From: [Eubacterium] yurii
GTDB lineage: Bacteria; Bacillota; Clostridia; Peptostreptococcales; Filifactoraceae
Direction of reading: 5' to 3'
DNA length: 64,000 nt
Assembly: GCA_900167215.1 (NCBI GenBank)
Contig: FUZS01000011.1
Span: forward strand, 1 to 64,000
The position numbers and the translations under genes were made by a program. Each line of letters begins with the position of its first letter. The first letter of the stretch is position 1. Positions 63,763 to 64,000 of the stretch are shown one piece after another. The notes under the pieces are model-generated. The model was given only the letters and a program-made list of their open reading frames with translations, was not told the origin of the DNA and made no database searches.

Positions 63763-64000
63763 ATGAGTCAATTTAATACAATCGATGAAGCTTTGCAAGA
63801 ATTGAAAAACGGAAAATTGATTTTGGTAGTGGATGATGAAGATCGTGAAAATGAGGGAGATTTCATCTGCGCAGCAGAGTTTGCAACAACGCAAAATATC
63901 AATTTCATGGCTACTCATGGCAAGGGCTTGATATGTATGCCTATGTCAAGAAAATACGTTGAAAAATTACAGATTCCTCAGATGGTTTCCAATAATACAG
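63763..64000 (+). CDS. ribBA: 3,4-dihydroxy-2-butanone 4-phosphate synthase, RibB/RibBA (partial)
   Basis: The gene is cut by the window end after 79 codons. The opening [20 protein letters not shown], then [13 protein letters not shown] with the acidic active-site residues, [13 protein letters not shown] and the following residues are diagnostic for DHBP synthase. In Firmicutes it is usually fused to GTP cyclohydrolase II (RibBA), which would lie outside. AAGGAG precedes the ATG at 63763. The 177 bases after ribE hold no hairpin I trust, so it is probably in the same operon, ahead of ribH. Confidence 0.93.
   Translation, partial: MSQFNTIDEALQELKNGKLILVVDDEDRENEGDFICAAEFATTQNINFMATHGKGLICMPMSRKYVEKLQIPQMVSNNT

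Overview
The window comes from a low-GC, motile, probably anaerobic member of the Clostridia. The evidence is a Bacillus/Clostridium-type flagellar and chemotaxis supercluster (FliY, CheC, CheD, FlbD, FlhF/FlhG, SigD), B. subtilis-style sigma and riboswitch logic, recJ-apt-rel linkage, and a GntR/ABC cassette of the YtrA type. A relative of the oral Peptostreptococcaceae would fit, but the species cannot be fixed from the sequence alone.

Left end (1-8.3 kb): the 5' part of a group IIC intron ribozyme lies on the minus strand, directly behind the terminator of apbE, the FAD:protein FMN transferase gene. Divergent from apbE runs a plus-strand set: a heme-type ferric-reductase-like membrane protein, an FMN-binding-domain lipoprotein, and a 1526-residue S-layer (SLH) protein with five FMN-binding-type domains. 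Together they look like a membrane-to-cell-surface flavin electron-transfer module. I regard this as the most interesting part of the window.

8.7-14.9 kb is accessory: two DUF1275 membrane proteins in tandem, a GntR-regulated ABC exporter with two paralogous permeases, an uncharacterised membrane protein and RidA. A family of short AT-rich intergenic repeats with inverted ends (MITE-like) is scattered through this part and recurs at 50.0, 52.7 and 61.6 kb.

14.9-48.8 kb is a nearly unbroken minus-strand motility locus. In transcription order (right to left) it holds flgB-flgC-fliE-fliF-fliG-fliH-fliI-fliJ-(MotE-like)-fliK, terminator; flgD-flgE, terminator, preceded by a sigma-28-type promoter; then flbD-motA-motB-fliL-fliM-fliY-cheY-fliO-fliP-fliQ-fliR-flhB-flhA-flhF-flhG-ycgR-like-cheB-cheA-cheW-cheC-cheD-(small membrane protein)-fliA-(DUF6115-like)-(anchored coiled-coil protein)-(EAL/HDOD protein). 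No flagellin, flgK/flgL, flgM, flgF/flgG or cheR is present, so these must lie elsewhere. A second late motility unit, fliD-fliS-flgN-like-yjfB (53.1-55.7 kb), also has a sigma-28-like promoter.

Right end: RNase P RNA, ispF, a class B penicillin-binding protein with PASTA domains, the recJ-apt-rel stringent-response operon, and an FMN riboswitch followed by two terminators, then ribD-ribE-ribBA (the last cut by the window edge). Flavin supply on the right and flavin attachment to surface proteins on the left make FMN a recurring theme.

All calls are by reading. No database or alignment tool was run, and similarities to named families are from memory.
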